Origin: Nonomuraea candida
Lineage (GTDB): Bacteria; Actinomycetota; Actinomycetes; Streptosporangiales; Streptosporangiaceae
Direction of reading: 5' to 3'
Assembly (NCBI RefSeq): GCF_000725485.1
Contig: NZ_JOAG01000042.1
Location: 72,899 to 136,898, forward strand
DNA length: 64,000 bases
The position numbers were made by a program, and so were the translations under genes. Each line of letters begins with the position of its first letter. Positions within the stretch are counted from its first letter, which is position 1. Below, one piece after another: positions 33,020 to 42,023 of the stretch. The notes under the pieces were generated by a model, which ran no database searches, was not told the DNA's origin, and saw only the letters and a program-made list of their open reading frames with translations.

Positions 33020-35263
33020 TCAGACCCCGGCCGTGACCGGCTCGCGGGCGGGCGGCGTGGGCTCGTCCGTGTCCTCGTCCGTGTCCGCGTCCTCGTCCTC
33101 CTCGTGCCCCTCGACCGACAGGTTCGGCAGGACGCGGTCGAGCCGGCGCGGGCACCACCAGTTGAGCCGCCCGAGCAGCACCATCGTGGCCGGCACCAGG
33201 AACCCGCGGATGATCGTGGCGTCCACCGCGATGGCCACGGCGAGTCCCACCCCGAACGTCTTGACCAGGGCGTCCGGATAGGCGATGAACGCCACGAACA
33301 CCGCCACCATGATCAGCGCGGCCGACGTGATGACCCGCCCGGTCGAGCCGAGCCCCTCGGCCACCGCCCGCGCGTTGTCCCCGTGCCGCAGGTACGACTG
33401 CCGCACCGCCGTCAGCAGGAACACCTCGTAGTCCATCGACAGCCCGAACAGCACCGCGAACAGCATCAGCGGCACGTAGCTCTCGATCGGCACCGAGAAG
33501 AAGATCGTCTGCAGGTACGACGAGTTGACCGGCGGATCCATGCCGACCAGCCCGCTGCCCAGCCCGAACGAGAACACCAGGGCCAGCGCCCCGAAGGCCG
33601 CGCCCAGCGAGACCAGGTTCATCACGGCCGCCTTGATCGCGACGACCGGCGCGCGGAAGGCCAGCAGCAGGAGCAGCGCGCTCAGCAGCACGACGACGCC
33701 GATGACGAGCGGGGTGCGCTCGTTCATCCGGTCGCCGGCGTCGGTCAGGCCCGCGACCTTGCCGCCGACGTGCACGTCCACGCCGGGCAGCGCGATGGCC
33801 CTGACGTCCCTGACGACCTGGGCGGTGCGCTCGTCGCTGGGGGCGTACTCGGGGATGGCCTGGATCAGCACCGAGCGGCCGGACTCGTTGAGCTTGGGGT
33901 CGGCGACGTGCCTGACGCCGTCGACCGCCTTCACCTCGCGTACGAGGTCGGCCACGATCTCCGCGTCGGCGCCGGCCACCTTGGCGGGCAGCTCGGCGAC
34001 CACGATCAGCGGGCCGTTGAACCCGGGGCCGAACCCGCCGGCCATCAGCTCGTACGCGCGGCGCGGCTCCGAGCCCTGCGTGCCGTACCCCTCGTCGATC
34101 GGCCCGAGCTTGAGCGCCAGCGCGGGCGCGGCCAGCAGGCCGAGCACGATCGCGCTGCCGAACAGCACCCGCCACGGGCGGCGGGCCACCCACGCGCCGA
34201 GCCCGGCCCAGCCGGCGCCGCCGTTGCCCGAGCCGCGCAGGAACGGCACCCTCAGCGCGTTGACGCGGTGGCCGAGCAGCCCGAGCAGGGCCGGCACGAG
34301 CGTGACCGAGGTCAGCACGGCGGCCACGACCGAGATGCCGGTGACCCAGCCGAGCGTGGCCAGCAGCGGGAAGCCGGCCAGCAGCAGCGCGCTCAGCGCG
34401 ATGATGACCGTGCCGCCCGCGAACACCACGGCCCCGCCCGAACCGGCCACGGTCCTGCGCACGGACTCCGCGACCGGCACCCCCTGGGCGAGCAGGCGGC
34501 GGTGGCGCGACAGCAGGAACAACGCGTAGTCGATGCCCACGCCGAGGCCGATCATCGTGGCCATGATCCCGGCCTGCTTGGGCATGTCCACGACCCAGCC
34601 GAGCAGCCCGATCACGCCGAGCCCCGAGGCCACGCTGACCAGCGCGGCGAAGATGGGCACGACCGCGGCGACGAGCGTGCCGAACGCGAACACCAGCACC
34701 AGCAGCGCGCAGACGATGCCGATGATCTCGCTGGGGCCGGTCTTGATCTCCTTGTCGGCCGGGGTGGAGCTGTCCGCGGGCACCACCTCCAGCCCGGCCC
34801 GCCGCGCCGGGTCGGCGGCCTTCGACAGCTCCTGCGTGGTCTCGGCGATCTTGGTGGAGTCGTTGCCCTCCATGCGGATCGTGATGAGGCCGATCTGCAG
34901 GTTGGCGGAGATGCCGCCGGCGCGGAACGGGGTGTCCACCCGGGTGACGTGCGGCATCGTGCGCAGCCGGTCCATGGACTCCTCCACGGCCTTCTTGCGC
35001 GCCTCCTCGACCAGGGGCCCGTCGGCGGAGTAGAGCAGGAGCTGCACGGTCCCGCCCTGGCCGTAGCCGGCACCGAAGCCCTCCTTCATGAGGTCGTGCG
35101 CGCGCTGCGCGTCGGTGCCGGGGATGCTGGCGTCGCTGTTGGTGGGGCTGGGGAAGGCCAGGCTGGCGCCCATCAGGGCGGCGGCCGCGATCACCCAGGT
35201 GATCAGCACGATCCAACCGTGCCGCGCGCACCAGCCGCCCAGCCGTCCCAGCAACCGCGTCAT
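33020..35263 (-). CDS. MMPL/RND-family membrane transporter
   Basis: 747 aa. N-terminal helix WIVLITWVIAAAALMGASLAF, large outer domain with NSDASIPGTDAQRAHDLMKEGFG in parts, then the six-helix block with the MMPL signature GLGVGIDYALFLLSRHR; the second half repeats it with GLSMDYEVFLLTAVRQSYLRHG. The tail is acidic (EGHEEDEDADTDEDTDEP). It exports lipids or drugs using the proton gradient. ATG 35263 follows a short spacer from a perfect operator. Divergent from a TetR regulator that most likely represses it. Confidence 0.95.
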   Translation of the reverse strand: MTRLLGRLGGWCARHGWIVLITWVIAAAALMGASLAFPSPTNSDASIPGTDAQRAHDLMKEGFGAGYGQGGTVQLLLYSADGPLVEEARKKAVEESMDRLRTMPHVTRVDTPFRAGGISANLQIGLITIRMEGNDSTKIAETTQELSKAADPARRAGLEVVPADSSTPADKEIKTGPSEIIGIVCALLVLVFAFGTLVAAVVPIFAALVSVASGLGVIGLLGWVVDMPKQAGIMATMIGLGVGIDYALFLLSRHRRLLAQGVPVAESVRRTVAGSGGAVVFAGGTVIIALSALLLAGFPLLATLGWVTGISVVAAVLTSVTLVPALLGLLGHRVNALRVPFLRGSGNGGAGWAGLGAWVARRPWRVLFGSAIVLGLLAAPALALKLGPIDEGYGTQGSEPRRAYELMAGGFGPGFNGPLIVVAELPAKVAGADAEIVADLVREVKAVDGVRHVADPKLNESGRSVLIQAIPEYAPSDERTAQVVRDVRAIALPGVDVHVGGKVAGLTDAGDRMNERTPLVIGVVVLLSALLLLLAFRAPVVAIKAAVMNLVSLGAAFGALALVFSFGLGSGLVGMDPPVNSSYLQTIFFSVPIESYVPLMLFAVLFGLSMDYEVFLLTAVRQSYLRHGDNARAVAEGLGSTGRVITSAALIMVAVFVAFIAYPDALVKTFGVGLAVAIAVDATIIRGFLVPATMVLLGRLNWWCPRRLDRVLPNLSVEGHEEDEDADTDEDTDEPTPPAREPVTAGV

Positions 35264-35285
35264 CGTCAGCTCCCACTCGACGGCC

Positions 35286-35307
35286 GTCCTGTACGGTCGT
35301 ACAGGAC
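35286..35307. promoter_or_regulatory. 22-bp perfect operator between MMPL and TetR genes
   Basis: Arms GTCCTGTACG (35286-35295) and CGTACAGGAC (35298-35307) with a 2-bp centre. It lies 23 bp upstream of the MMPL start and 55 bp upstream of the TetR start. Size and symmetry are typical of TetR operators. Confidence 0.8.
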
Positions 35308-35361
35308 ATACGATAAAACGGGAAATATCCGGAAGGCTGTCTCCCGTAGGGAAATGAGACG

Positions 35362-35886
35362 ATGACCACAGCCGACGACACCCGCACCCGGATCCTCGCC
35401 GCCGCCAGAGAGCTGTTCGCCGAGCGCGGCTACGCGGCCACCTCCCTGGCCGACATCGCCGCCGCCGTCGGCCTGACCAAGACCGCGGTGGCCTACCACT
35501 TCCACCCCAAGGACCGGCTGGCCCTCGAACTGCTGTCACCGGTGGCCGGCGACATGCTGGCGCTGCTCGACGCGCCGTACCCGGACCGGGCCGCGTTCGT
35601 CGAGGCGCTGGTGGAGTTCGCGGTGCGCTACCGGTCGGTGATCCGGCTGTTCATGGAGGACCTGGCGGCCGACGACGCCACGCTGACCCCCGGCTCGGAG
35701 CGGGACCAGATCAGGACCTTCAGGGACGGCATCTACGCCAAGCTGGTCGGCGACGATCCCGGGCCGGAGATCAGGCTCAAGAGCTGGGCGCTGCTGGGGG
35801 CGTTGCAATGGGGCGCGGTCAAGACCATGGACCTGCCGGAGGAGCAGGTCAGGACCGTCCTGCTGGAGGCGTGCCGGGCCTTCTGA
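35362..35886 (+). CDS. TetR-family regulator of the MMPL exporter
   Basis: 174 aa. HTH: TRTRILAAARELFAERGYAA, SLADIAAAVGLTKTAVAYHF, HPKDRLALELLSP. The short ligand domain is all helical. ATG 35362 gives the standard basic-free lead MTTADDTRTRIL. It is divergent from the MMPL gene with a perfect 22-bp palindrome between them, so autoregulation and exporter repression are likely. Confidence 0.95.
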   Translation: MTTADDTRTRILAAARELFAERGYAATSLADIAAAVGLTKTAVAYHFHPKDRLALELLSPVAGDMLALLDAPYPDRAAFVEALVEFAVRYRSVIRLFMEDLAADDATLTPGSERDQIRTFRDGIYAKLVGDDPGPEIRLKSWALLGALQWGAVKTMDLPEEQVRTVLLEACRAF

Positions 35887-35900
35887 CCGGTCCCGGCCAC

Positions 35901-35985
35901 CGTCACCCGGGCCGCCGCCATCACCCCGGGCCGCCGCTCTCACCCGGGCCGCCATCACCCCAGGCCGCCGCCGTCACCCGCGCCG
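35901..35985. repeat. Intergenic repeats between convergent genes
   Basis: About four imperfect copies of a unit near TCACCCGGGCCGCCGCCA, between the TetR stop and the anti-sigma-like stop. Not coding. Confidence 0.75.
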
Positions 35986-36011
35986 GCGCCGGGGAGCGCC
36001 CGCTCGTGCCG

Positions 36012-36740
36012 CTACTCCCGGATGGCCGTCAGGCCCTCGGCGATCTTGCGCAGCTCCCGGTTGACGGCCTCGGCGCTGCCCAGGTCCTTGGCGTAGACCG
36101 GGCTGAACATGATCTCCGCCCGCCGGTTCTCGCCCATGTTCAGGAAGAACGTGGGCGTGCCCTTCGTGCCGTCCTCGCCGACGTTCTGCACGACCGCGTA
36201 ACCGCTACGGTCGCCGACGGCCACCTCCTCGCCCTCGCCCTCCTGCCGGTGGACGCTGACGCGGTCGTCGATCTCCAGCACGGCCGCGTTCTCGTGCACG
36301 AAGATCTGGACGCAGTAGAAGCCGTTCCTGTCGCCCTTGTAGTCGAAGGACGTCGTGTACGAGTCGCCGTGGTCCAGGGACCAGCGCTTCCACTGCAGGC
36401 CCTCGGGCAGGTAGCCCACCCTGACGTTCCCGAACTGCCGCCCGTCGCCCAGGTCCCCGAGCGTCTTCTCCGCGGGCCGCCCCGTGGGCCGCAGGTCGTC
36501 GATGGCGGGCGGGGGCGGCGTCTCGGTGACGATCGGCGTCGGCCCGGAGCCGGCCGCCGCCGTCAGATAGGCGGGGGCGGCGCCGGCGACGACCACGGTG
36601 GCGGCCAGCGCGGCGAACACGCCGCGCTTCCGCTTGCGCCGCGCGGATCGCACGACCCGCTCCCCGAGGTCGGGCGTGGCGTGCAGGCCCGCCGTCTCCT
36701 CCGCCATCAGCCGGCGGATCCGGTCCTCAAGCGCGGGCAT
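36012..36740 (-). CDS. Anti-sigma-factor-like membrane protein
   Basis: 242 aa. Cytoplasmic N-terminus (EDRIRRLMAEETAGLHATPDLGERVV), basic RRKRKRG, one membrane span (VFAALAATVVVAGAAPAYL, about 41-59), then an outer domain with LPEGLQWKRWSLDHGDSYTT and MGENRRAEIMFSPVYAKD. This layout and the 14-bp overlap with the sigma-factor gene make an anti-sigma factor or sensor partner likely, although no zinc-binding ASD motif is visible. ATG 36740. Confidence 0.75.
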   Translation of the reverse strand: MPALEDRIRRLMAEETAGLHATPDLGERVVRSARRKRKRGVFAALAATVVVAGAAPAYLTAAAGSGPTPIVTETPPPPAIDDLRPTGRPAEKTLGDLGDGRQFGNVRVGYLPEGLQWKRWSLDHGDSYTTSFDYKGDRNGFYCVQIFVHENAAVLEIDDRVSVHRQEGEGEEVAVGDRSGYAVVQNVGEDGTKGTPTFFLNMGENRRAEIMFSPVYAKDLGSAEAVNRELRKIAEGLTAIRE

Positions 36741-37257
36741 TGCCGATCACTCCTTCCACGGATTCCTCGCCGAGCGCCATGCGCAGCTTGGCCATCGCCT
36801 TCGAGCTCTGGCTCTTGACCGTCCCGACCGTGCAGCCGAGCACCTCCGCCGTCTGGTGCTCGCTGAGGTCCTCCCAGTACCGCAGCACGACCACCGCGCG
36901 CTGCCGGGGCGGCAGCGCGCGCAGCGCGTCCATGAGGACCTGGCGCAGGTCCACGTCGGCCGAGCGCGCGGGCGTGTCGGGCAGGGACCGCACGGGGATG
37001 ATCCGCAGGATCGCCCGGCGGCGGGCCCGGCTGATGGCCGCGTTCACGATCACGCGGCGCACGTAGGGCTCGGGGCTGTGGTGCCGCACCCTGTCCCAGT
37101 TCCGGTAGGTACGCTCCAGCGCCGTCTGCAGCAGGTCCTCCGCCTCCGACCGGTCCCCGCAGGCGAGGTAGGCGACCCGCAGCAGGGTCGTGGCCCGCGC
37201 GGCCACGAACGCGCCGAAGTCGTGCTCTGTGTCGCCGCTCACGGCTCTCTGTCCCAT
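36727..37257 (-). CDS. SigE-family (ECF) RNA polymerase sigma factor
   Basis: 176 aa. Region 2: FVAARATTLLRVAYLACGDRSEAEDLLQTALE in pieces; region 4: LPPRQRAVVVLRYWEDLSEHQTAEVLGC and VGTVKSQSSKAMAKLR. ATG 37257 was chosen for MGQRAVSGDTEHDFGAFV. The upstream DNA carries an ECF-type promoter (minus strand -35 GGCAACC, 16-bp spacer, -10 CGTATT), and an identical one faces the other way toward the neighbouring gene. This sigma factor probably recognises both, giving autoregulation. Confidence 0.93.
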   Translation of the reverse strand: MGQRAVSGDTEHDFGAFVAARATTLLRVAYLACGDRSEAEDLLQTALERTYRNWDRVRHHSPEPYVRRVIVNAAISRARRRAILRIIPVRSLPDTPARSADVDLRQVLMDALRALPPRQRAVVVLRYWEDLSEHQTAEVLGCTVGTVKSQSSKAMAKLRMALGEESVEGVIGNARA

Positions 37258-37260
37258 TTC

Positions 37261-37347
37261 ACGCCCCCTAATACGCCCCGGCCGCCCGTACGGTTGCCTG
37301 GGCGTCGCAGGCAACCTCCCGGGGCGTTCGAGCGTATTTGGGGGCGT
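37261..37347. promoter_or_regulatory. Mirror-image pair of divergent ECF promoters
   Basis: Plus strand: -35 GGCAACC (37310-37316), 16-bp spacer, -10 CGTATT (37333-37338). Minus strand: -35 GGCAACC (37298-37292), 16-bp spacer, -10 CGTATT (37275-37270). The -35 regions form 9-bp inverted arms GGTTGCCTG/CAGGCAACC around a 7-bp centre. The outer arms 37261-37275 and 37333-37347 match at 14 of 15 positions. Confidence 0.85.
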
Positions 37348-37372
37348 CACAACCGAATCACGGAGGATGCAC

Positions 37373-38275
37373 ATGAAGCTGGCGACCGTACCGGCGCGGC
37401 GGCTGATCGTCACCGGAGCCTGCCTGGCGGTGGGCGCCGCCGCGCTGCTGGCGCTGCCGGGCCTGGCCAAGGCGCCGGTCACGCGGCTGGCGTCCGCGTC
37501 GGCGCCGGAGGGCACGTACTGGCACACCAGGGTGTTGTCGCGCGATACCCACCACCGCCAGGTCGGCTCCCGCGCGAACCCGTACCGGGTGGTCGAGCAG
37601 CGGCTCATCGAACGGTGGCACACGACGGACGGGCGGAGCTGGCTCGGGTACCGGCAGCCGGGGGCGTACCCGAAGAGCGACAAGGACCGCGAGGCGTGGC
37701 GGCGCGACGGCTCGCCCGCCAGGTGGACCCGCGACGTGACCGGCCAGACCGTGGCGCTGTCCACCCGGCCGACCAAGGGGCACGTCACCCCGGTACGTGG
37801 CCAGAACGCCCAGTTCTTCCTGGCCGGGCAGTATCTGACGTACGAGGAGGTGCAGCGGCTGCCCGCCGACCCGGCCGCGCTGAAGGCGTGGCTGACGAAG
37901 GCCGCCCAGGTGGCCGAGGGCAGGGACGTCGAGCGCTTCGCCAGGGACTCGCTGCCCGACCTGTTCCACCGCCTTCCGGCGCCCAAGGAGGTCCGCGCCG
38001 CGGCCTACCAGGTGCTGCTGGGCATGCCCGGCGTGCACGTCCGGGGCGCGGCGCGCGACGGCCTGGGCCGCGAGGGCACCGCCCTCACGATCGACCAGCC
38101 GCAGGCCACCGGCCCGAAGGCCGAGAGGGGGACGATCATCAAGCGGCTGATCATCGACACCGCCGCCATGGTCCTGCTGTCCGACGAGTTCGGGCCGCAG
38201 GGCGCGGGCAGCGTCGATCTCGTCATGCGCGCAGGCTGGACGAACACCGGCCCCGCGGTGCCCGCCCTGCCCTGA
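37373..38275 (+). CDS. Exported/membrane-anchored protein, probable target of the SigE-family factor
   Basis: 300 aa. N-terminal signal or anchor (RRLIVTGACLAVGAAALLAL, about residues 9-28). The rest resembles actinomycete CU044_5270-type proteins found beside SigE-family sigma genes: EGTYWHTRVLSRD, WHTTDGRSWLGYRQPGAYP, LPADPAALKAWL, RAAAYQVLLGMPGVHV. ATG 37373 is 6 nt after CGGAGG; ATG 37367 overlaps that RBS. Transcribed from the plus-strand twin of the sigma-factor promoter. Molecular function unknown. Confidence 0.8.
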   Translation: MKLATVPARRLIVTGACLAVGAAALLALPGLAKAPVTRLASASAPEGTYWHTRVLSRDTHHRQVGSRANPYRVVEQRLIERWHTTDGRSWLGYRQPGAYPKSDKDREAWRRDGSPARWTRDVTGQTVALSTRPTKGHVTPVRGQNAQFFLAGQYLTYEEVQRLPADPAALKAWLTKAAQVAEGRDVERFARDSLPDLFHRLPAPKEVRAAAYQVLLGMPGVHVRGAARDGLGREGTALTIDQPQATGPKAERGTIIKRLIIDTAAMVLLSDEFGPQGAGSVDLVMRAGWTNTGPAVPALP

Positions 38276-38353
38276 CCGGCACCGGTACCCGCCCTGCCCT
38301 TACCTGCACCGGCACCGGCTCCGCCCTGAGCGTGCCCGCCCTGCCCGCGGTCG

Positions 38354-39451
38354 TCAGAGACCCAGGACCTCGCGCTCGACGTGGTCGAGCGCGAGGCGTA
38401 CCGCGCCGATCGCCACCCCCTCGTCGCCGAACGTGGAGGCCACCACCTCCGGCGCGCTGACGCACAGCTCGGCCAGGTGCCGCCGCACCGGTTCGAGCAG
38501 CACGTCGCCGGCCCGCGCGTAGCCGCCGCCGAGCACCAGCAGGTCCGGGTCGATGGCCAGGGCGAGCGCCGAGGCGCCGATCGCGAGGTTCTCGGCGTAG
38601 CGGTCCACCCGCCGCACGGCCTCCCGGTCACCCCCCAGCGCCGCCTCGAACACCTCCGCCGCCGAGGCGTCCTTGACCAGCTCGCGGGCGGCGTCCTCCC
38701 AGCCGACCTGGCGCAGGGTGCCGATCTCGCCCGCCGCCCCGTTGCGCCCCGGATGCAGCCGGCCGCCGATCAGGATGCCCGCGCCGGCCCGGTGGCCGAT
38801 CAGGACGTAGACGACGTCCGAGGCGTGCTGGGCGCTGCCGCGCCAGTGCTCGGCCAGCGCCGCCAGGTTGGCGTCGTTGGCGGCCAGCGCCGGGCTGCCG
38901 AACCAGCGCCCGGCCAGCCCCGCCAGGTCCACGCCGGTCCAGCCGGGCAGCGTGATCGACAGGGAGACCCGCCCGGTCCTGTCCACGATGCCGGAGGTGC
39001 CGGCGGCCACGGCCCAGACGTGCCTGCGGGCCACCCCGGCCCCGTCCACGCAGGCCAGCGCCGTGCGCTCGGCCGCCTCCAGCCGCTGGTGCGCCGGCGC
39101 GTCGCCGGAGACCTCGGCCCGCTCCCAGGCGATCACCTCGCCGTTGAGGTCGGCCAGCGCGGCCACGATGGCGTCGCCGCCGACCTCGACGCCGACGACG
39201 TAGCCGGCGTCGGCCCGGAAGCCGAAGCGCCGCGCGGGCCGGCCCATGGCGCCCTCGTCGGGCGGCACCTCGCGGACGTAGCCGCGCTCGCCCAGCTCGT
39301 CGAGCACCGCCTCCACCGTCTGCCTGGACAGCCCGGTGACCCGCCCGAGCTGGGTCAGCGTGGCCACTCCCGCGCGGCGCAGGGCCCGCAGCGTGACCTG
39401 CGTGTTCACCTTGCGCAGCAGCGACGCGTCACCCGGCCGGAGCTCGGTCAC
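38354..39451 (-). CDS. ROK-family transcriptional repressor
   Basis: 365 aa. N-terminal winged HTH (VNTQVTLRALRRAGVATLTQLG, GLSRQTVEAVLDELGERG), then a ROK sugar-kinase-like fold: VVGVEVGGDAIVAAL, NDANLAALAEH and DLLVLGGGYA; the usual zinc Cys cluster is not present, and the ATPase loop reads IGHRAGAGILIGGRL. Sugar-responsive repressors of this type control ABC operons. GTG 39451 was chosen for MTELRPGDASLLRKVN. Divergent from the dehydrogenase-ABC operon. Confidence 0.92.
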   Translation of the reverse strand: MTELRPGDASLLRKVNTQVTLRALRRAGVATLTQLGRVTGLSRQTVEAVLDELGERGYVREVPPDEGAMGRPARRFGFRADAGYVVGVEVGGDAIVAALADLNGEVIAWERAEVSGDAPAHQRLEAAERTALACVDGAGVARRHVWAVAAGTSGIVDRTGRVSLSITLPGWTGVDLAGLAGRWFGSPALAANDANLAALAEHWRGSAQHASDVVYVLIGHRAGAGILIGGRLHPGRNGAAGEIGTLRQVGWEDAARELVKDASAAEVFEAALGGDREAVRRVDRYAENLAIGASALALAIDPDLLVLGGGYARAGDVLLEPVRRHLAELCVSAPEVVASTFGDEGVAIGAVRLALDHVEREVLGL

Positions 39452-39472
39452 TTATGAGACCCTTTCCCATAA
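39452..39472. promoter_or_regulatory. Inverted repeat TTATG-N11-CATAA
   Basis: Lies immediately upstream of the ROK start codon and just before the -35 of the divergent operon, a natural ROK operator. A related TTACATAAGTGG occurs at 39531, near the start of the divergent gene. Confidence 0.5.
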
Positions 39473-39480
39473 CTTCCCTA

Positions 39481-39509
39481 TTGACGGCTTCCAGCGTGGA
39501 TCCTAGCAT
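39481..39509 (+). promoter_or_regulatory. Promoter of the Gfo/Idh-ABC sugar operon
   Basis: -35 TTGACG (39481-39486), 17-bp spacer, -10 TAGCAT (39504-39509); a near-consensus housekeeping promoter 41 bp before the ATG at 39550. Confidence 0.7.
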
Positions 39510-39549
39510 CGGCCGACATACGTGAATTGGTTACATAAGTGGAGGCGCA

Positions 39550-40779
39550 ATGGTGACTCTCGCCGTCGTCGGCGCGGGCTCGCGGGGGACCTCCTACGCC
39601 CGCCACGCCGCTGAGTCCGGCCGTGCGCGGGTGGTCGCGGTGGCCGACCCGCTGGACAGCCGGCGCGACAGGTTCCCCGAGGCCGCCGCGTACGCCGGCT
39701 GGCGGGAGCTGGCCGCGCTGCCCCGCCAGGCGGACGCCGTGATCATCGCCACCCAGGACCGCGACCACGTCGAGCCCGCGGTGCGCTTCGCCGAGCTGGG
39801 CTACGACATCCTGCTGGAGAAGCCGATGGCGGTCTCCGAGGACGACTGCCGGGCGATCGTGGCCGCCGCCGAGCGCAGCGGCGCGATCTTCGCGGTGTGC
39901 CACGTGCTGCGCTACACGCCGTACACGAAGGCGCTGAAGGCGCTGGTCGACGGCGGGCGGATCGGCGAGATCGTCAGCGTCCAGCACCTGGAGCCGGTGG
40001 GGTGGTGGCACCAGGCGCACTCGTACGTGCGGGGCAACTGGCGGCGCGCCGACGAGGCCACGTTCATGCTGCTGGCCAAGTCCTGCCACGACCTCGACTG
40101 GCTGGTCCACCTGACCGGCAGGCAGGTCACCCGCGTCTCCTCCTTCGGCGGCCTGCACCACTTCCGCCCGGAGAACCGCCCGGCCGGCGCCGCCGACCGC
40201 TGCCTGGACTGCGCGGTCGAGCCGGACTGCCCGTACTCGGCCCGGCGCATCTACCTGCCGCTCGCGGGCGAGCACGCCTGGCCGCTGTCGGTGCTCACCG
40301 ACGACGTCTCCGAGCAGGGGGTGCTGGAGGCGCTGCGGACCGGCCCGTACGGCAGGTGCGTCTACGCCTGCGACAACGACGTCGTCGACCACCAGGTCGT
40401 GAACCTGGAGTTCGAGGGCGGCACGACGGCCTCGTTCACCATGACCGGCTTCACCCCCGCGCTGCACCGGCAGACCCGGATCTTCGGCACACGCGGCTGC
40501 ATCGAGGGCGACGGCGACCGCCTGACCGTCCACGACTTCGTCACCGGCCGCTCCGAGGTCGTCGACACCCGCCCCACGGGCGACGGGACGGCGCGGGGCG
40601 GCCACGGGGGCGGCGACACGGCCCTGGTCGAGGCGTTCCTCGACGCGGTCGCCACGCGGGACCGCGCCCCGATCCTCTCCTCGCCGGCCGAGAGCCTGCA
40701 CAGCCATCTCATCGCCTGGGCCGCCGAGCGGTCCCGGCTGACCGGCGAGACCGTCACCCTGGAAGGAACCCCCCGATGA
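39550..40779 (+). CDS. Gfo/Idh/MocA-family oxidoreductase
   Basis: 409 aa. Rossmann start VTLAVVGAGSRGTSYARHA, E90-K91-P92 motif (LLEKPMAVSE) that binds nicotinamide and substrate, and KSCHDLDWLVHLTG. A Cys-rich loop (RCLDCAVEPDCPY) is characteristic of one sugar-dehydrogenase branch. It probably oxidises the sugar imported by the ABC proteins it is coupled to. ATG 39550 follows GTGGAGG. Stop overlaps the binding-protein start (ATGA). Confidence 0.93.
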   Translation: MVTLAVVGAGSRGTSYARHAAESGRARVVAVADPLDSRRDRFPEAAAYAGWRELAALPRQADAVIIATQDRDHVEPAVRFAELGYDILLEKPMAVSEDDCRAIVAAAERSGAIFAVCHVLRYTPYTKALKALVDGGRIGEIVSVQHLEPVGWWHQAHSYVRGNWRRADEATFMLLAKSCHDLDWLVHLTGRQVTRVSSFGGLHHFRPENRPAGAADRCLDCAVEPDCPYSARRIYLPLAGEHAWPLSVLTDDVSEQGVLEALRTGPYGRCVYACDNDVVDHQVVNLEFEGGTTASFTMTGFTPALHRQTRIFGTRGCIEGDGDRLTVHDFVTGRSEVVDTRPTGDGTARGGHGGGDTALVEAFLDAVATRDRAPILSSPAESLHSHLIAWAAERSRLTGETVTLEGTPR

Positions 40780-42023
40780 AAGCCACGCACGTCACCGCCG
40801 CCGCGCTGGCACTCTGCGCGGGCCTGGCCGCCTGCGGCTCGCCCACCCCCGGACAACCCGCCGCCGAGGGCTCCGGGCGCGGGCCCATCACGTTCCTCGG
40901 CGGGAAGTTCGAGGCGGAGTCCGTGCAGAAGATCGTGGACGCCTGGAACGCCGCCCACCCCGACGAGAAGGCCACCGTCGTCCTGCTCCCCGAGAGCGCC
41001 GACGAGCAGCGCCGCAAGCTCATCCAGAACGCGCAGACCAAGTCCGACGCCGGCGACGTCATGCTCATCGACGCGGTCTGGACCAGCGAGTTCGCCGCGA
41101 ACCGGTGGGTGGCGGAGCTGACGCTGGACACCACCGGCTTCCTGCCCAACCCCGTCGAGACGGGCAAGTACCGCGGCAAGCTGTACGCGATGCCGGTCTT
41201 CACCGGCACGGGCCTGCTCTACTACCGCACCGACCTGGTCAAGGAGCCGCCCAAGACCTGGGACGAGATGAAGCGGATCTGCGAGGAGGTGCTGCCGAAG
41301 CAGACGGGCATGAGCTGCTACGGCGGCCAGTTCGACAAGTACGAGGGCCTGACCGTGAACTTCTCCGAGGCCGTCGCCTCCGCCGGCGGGGAGCTCCTCG
41401 ACGCCTCCGGGCAGCCCCAGCTCACCGGCGACGCGGCCAGGCAGGCGGCCCGGTTCCTGGCCGACGGGTTCAAGAGCGGCATGATCCCGAAGGAGGCGAT
41501 CACGTACAAGGAGGAAGAGGGACGGGTCGCCTTCCAGGAGGGCAAGCTGCTCTTCTACCGCAACTGGGCCTACGGCTACGAGGCCGCGCAGAAGACCGAC
41601 GGCTCCAGCAAGGTCAACGGCAGGTTCGACGTGGCCCCGATCCCCGGCCTGACCGGCATCGGCGCGGGCACGCTGGGCGGCAACAACCTGGCCGTGTCGG
41701 CCTTCTCCAAGCACAAGCGCACCGCGCAGGACTTCATCGCGTTCATGACCAGCCCCGAGCAGATCAGGGCGTTCGCGCGGACCAGCTCGATGCCGGTGCC
41801 GCTGGCCTCGATCTACGACGACCCCGAGATGATCAAGAAGTACCCCTACCTGCCCGCGCTCAAGGAGGGCATCCTGGCGGCCAAGCCGCGCCCGAAGGCC
41901 GTCCGCTACGGTGACGTCACGGCCGCGATCCAGGAGTCCGCGTACGCCATCGTCACGGGCGCCAAGCCGGTCGAGCAGGGCCTGTCGGAGCTCCAGGCCG
42001 CTCTCGGGCCGTTGCTGAAGTGA
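40776..42023 (+). CDS. Sugar ABC transporter substrate-binding lipoprotein
   Basis: 415 aa. Lipobox LAACG with Cys20. Extracellular solute-binding family 1 fold: ITFLGGKFEAESVQKIVDAWN in parts, DVMLIDAVWTSEFAANRWVAEL, YAMPVFTGTGLLYYRTDLV. ATG 40776 overlaps the oxidoreductase stop. First of three transport genes; the ATPase is not encoded here and a shared MsiK-type ATPase elsewhere is likely, as is usual in actinomycetes. Confidence 0.94.
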   Translation: MKATHVTAAALALCAGLAACGSPTPGQPAAEGSGRGPITFLGGKFEAESVQKIVDAWNAAHPDEKATVVLLPESADEQRRKLIQNAQTKSDAGDVMLIDAVWTSEFAANRWVAELTLDTTGFLPNPVETGKYRGKLYAMPVFTGTGLLYYRTDLVKEPPKTWDEMKRICEEVLPKQTGMSCYGGQFDKYEGLTVNFSEAVASAGGELLDASGQPQLTGDAARQAARFLADGFKSGMIPKEAITYKEEEGRVAFQEGKLLFYRNWAYGYEAAQKTDGSSKVNGRFDVAPIPGLTGIGAGTLGGNNLAVSAFSKHKRTAQDFIAFMTSPEQIRAFARTSSMPVPLASIYDDPEMIKKYPYLPALKEGILAAKPRPKAVRYGDVTAAIQESAYAIVTGAKPVEQGLSELQAALGPLLK

